Below are positions 63,543-64,000 of a stretch of 64,000 bases of DNA, one piece after another. This stretch comes from DATJFH01 sp035495815 (GTDB lineage: Bacteria; Acidobacteriota; Terriglobia; Bryobacterales; Bryobacteraceae), in contig DATJFH010000346.1 in the NCBI GenBank assembly GCA_035495815.1, positions 21,962 through 85,961 on the forward strand, read 5' to 3'. The first letter of the stretch is position 1. The number at the start of each line of letters is the position of its first letter. Under the pieces are notes generated by a model. The model ran no database searches, had not been told where the DNA came from, and saw only the letters and a program-made list of their open reading frames with translations. The translations under genes were made by a program, and so were the position numbers.

Positions 63543-64000
63543 TCAGGCTTTTCTTCGCGCCTTCCATCGGGCGCTGCCGTACTCGCCCAGGCTCACCGTT
63601 CCGGACATCGTATCCCCCGCGGCCGTTCCGCGAAACACGAACGGGAGCCGGGTCCCTTCCACGGGGAACGAGCTGCGCAGCTCGACCTTGTCGCCTTCGA
63701 TGCTGCCGCTTACGTCGCCCTGGAAGGCCCAACCGGAGTGAGAGCCGCTCACCTGATTCTCCTTCGCGGCCAGGAACAGCTTGTGGCGGGCCGAGCCCAC
63801 CTCATACTGAATATCGGTCTCCCAGGTTCCGGAGATGTCCATTTTCGGAGCCGCCGGCCGGGGCTTGGCGGCTTTCGCCTTCGGGGCGGACCGGAAGATC
63901 TCGTAAAGGCGCTCGGCGACAATCTTGTACTCGCCGGCCTTCATGGCCACCGGCCGCACCAGGAAGGAGTGCCCCTCGCCTTCGGCATGCGACATGATGC
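63543..64000 (-). CDS. C-terminal part of a SelA-like PLP-enzyme family protein with a beta-rich extension
   Basis: Open to the right window edge, so 5'-truncated; about 152 codons are visible. The first part ('SFLVRPVAMKAGEYKIVAERLYEIF') matches the ending of selenocysteine-synthase-like/aminotransferase class V proteins, which typically close '..V.P..M.PGE..IVAE.L'. A Lys/Ala/Pro linker leads to a small beta-domain ('ISGTWETDIQYEVGSARHKLFL', 'GSHSGWAFQGDVSGSIEGDKVELRSSF', patterns) that might bind a ligand or polymer. Convergent with hmgA, 14 bases apart. Assignment rests on the tail only. Confidence 0.55.
   Translation of the reverse strand, partial: IMSHAEGEGHSFLVRPVAMKAGEYKIVAERLYEIFRSAPKAKAAKPRPAAPKMDISGTWETDIQYEVGSARHKLFLAAKENQVSGSHSGWAFQGDVSGSIEGDKVELRSSFPVEGTRLPFVFRGTAAGDTMSGTVSLGEYGSARWKARRKA

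Overview
The window is GC-rich, densely coding DNA that most resembles a soil Acidobacterium of the Bryobacter/Solibacter type. That placement is inferred from gene content and was not tested. The supporting content is an SBBP beta-propeller secreted protein, a DUF1549/DUF1553 plus DUF1501 pair, a giant Oar-like TonB-dependent receptor with a carboxypeptidase-type N-terminal domain, tandem MdtBC-type RND permeases, several small c-haem proteins, and a protein with the 'ANRRN..KSTGPKTPEGK' signature. No rRNA, tRNA, CRISPR array, prophage or intact insertion sequence was recognised. Many starts are GTG or TTG, and neighbouring genes often overlap by 1 to 20 bases.

Layout. 1-4.8 kb: the 5' part of an SBBP protein, a possible TolC-like remnant, an ECF sigma/anti-sigma pair, an OsmC protein, a ComEC-like metallo-beta-lactamase-fold protein and a heptad-repeat coiled-coil protein. 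4.8-10.2 kb (minus): a DUF1549/1553 - DUF1501 - SUMF1-like operon behind a good sigma70-type promoter, then a Tat-type rhamnonate-dehydratase-like enzyme. 10.3-19 kb: signal peptidase I with a 57-aa membrane protein and a polytopic GT-C-like protein, an Oar-like receptor, an unknown membrane protein, a TrmO-like methyltransferase and a KSTGPKTPEGK-family protein. 19-24.6 kb: a tightly coupled aromatic amino acid operon, trpC-trpF-trpB-trpA-chorismate mutase-DAHP synthase-tyrA, without trpE, trpG or trpD. 24.6-34.4 kb: an unknown protein, a sugar-acid-type MFS transporter, a TonB receptor followed by a PQQ-type sugar dehydrogenase, DUF3309, two adjacent phosphohexomutase paralogues behind a CBM9-like protein, and an esterase.

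34.6-45.6 kb is an RND efflux locus: one lipoprotein-type adaptor, three consecutive full-length RND permeases, no outer-membrane factor, and a TetR-style palindrome in the upstream region. 45.5-52.2 kb: a c-haem/prenyltransferase-repeat protein, a Gfo/Idh/MocA dehydrogenase - HpcH/HpaI aldolase - MFS operon, and three unknown exported or membrane proteins. 52.2-56.7 kb (minus) is a heavy-metal operon: MerR-type regulator, small Cys/His protein, His/Met-rich outer-membrane-like protein and a Cu/Ag-type P1B ATPase with YHS and heavy-metal-binding modules, driven by a textbook MerR dyad promoter with a long spacer. 56.7-64 kb: a c-haem protein, a TauE/SafE permease, and a divergent tyrosine-degradation locus (HPPD and homogentisate dioxygenase on plus; a conserved unknown protein and fumarylacetoacetase on minus), ending in a truncated SelA-like PLP-enzyme tail.

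How genes work together: tyrosine is made by one operon and degraded by another about 35 kb away. Rhamnonate-dehydratase-like, HpcH/HpaI aldolase-like and ACS-type MFS genes are scattered but match the three components of the known RhmD/RhmA/RhmT pathway. The metal and multidrug efflux loci have recognisable operator-like palindromes. The most interesting local systems are the MerR metal operon, the triple RND locus and the homogentisate cluster with its unknown partner.
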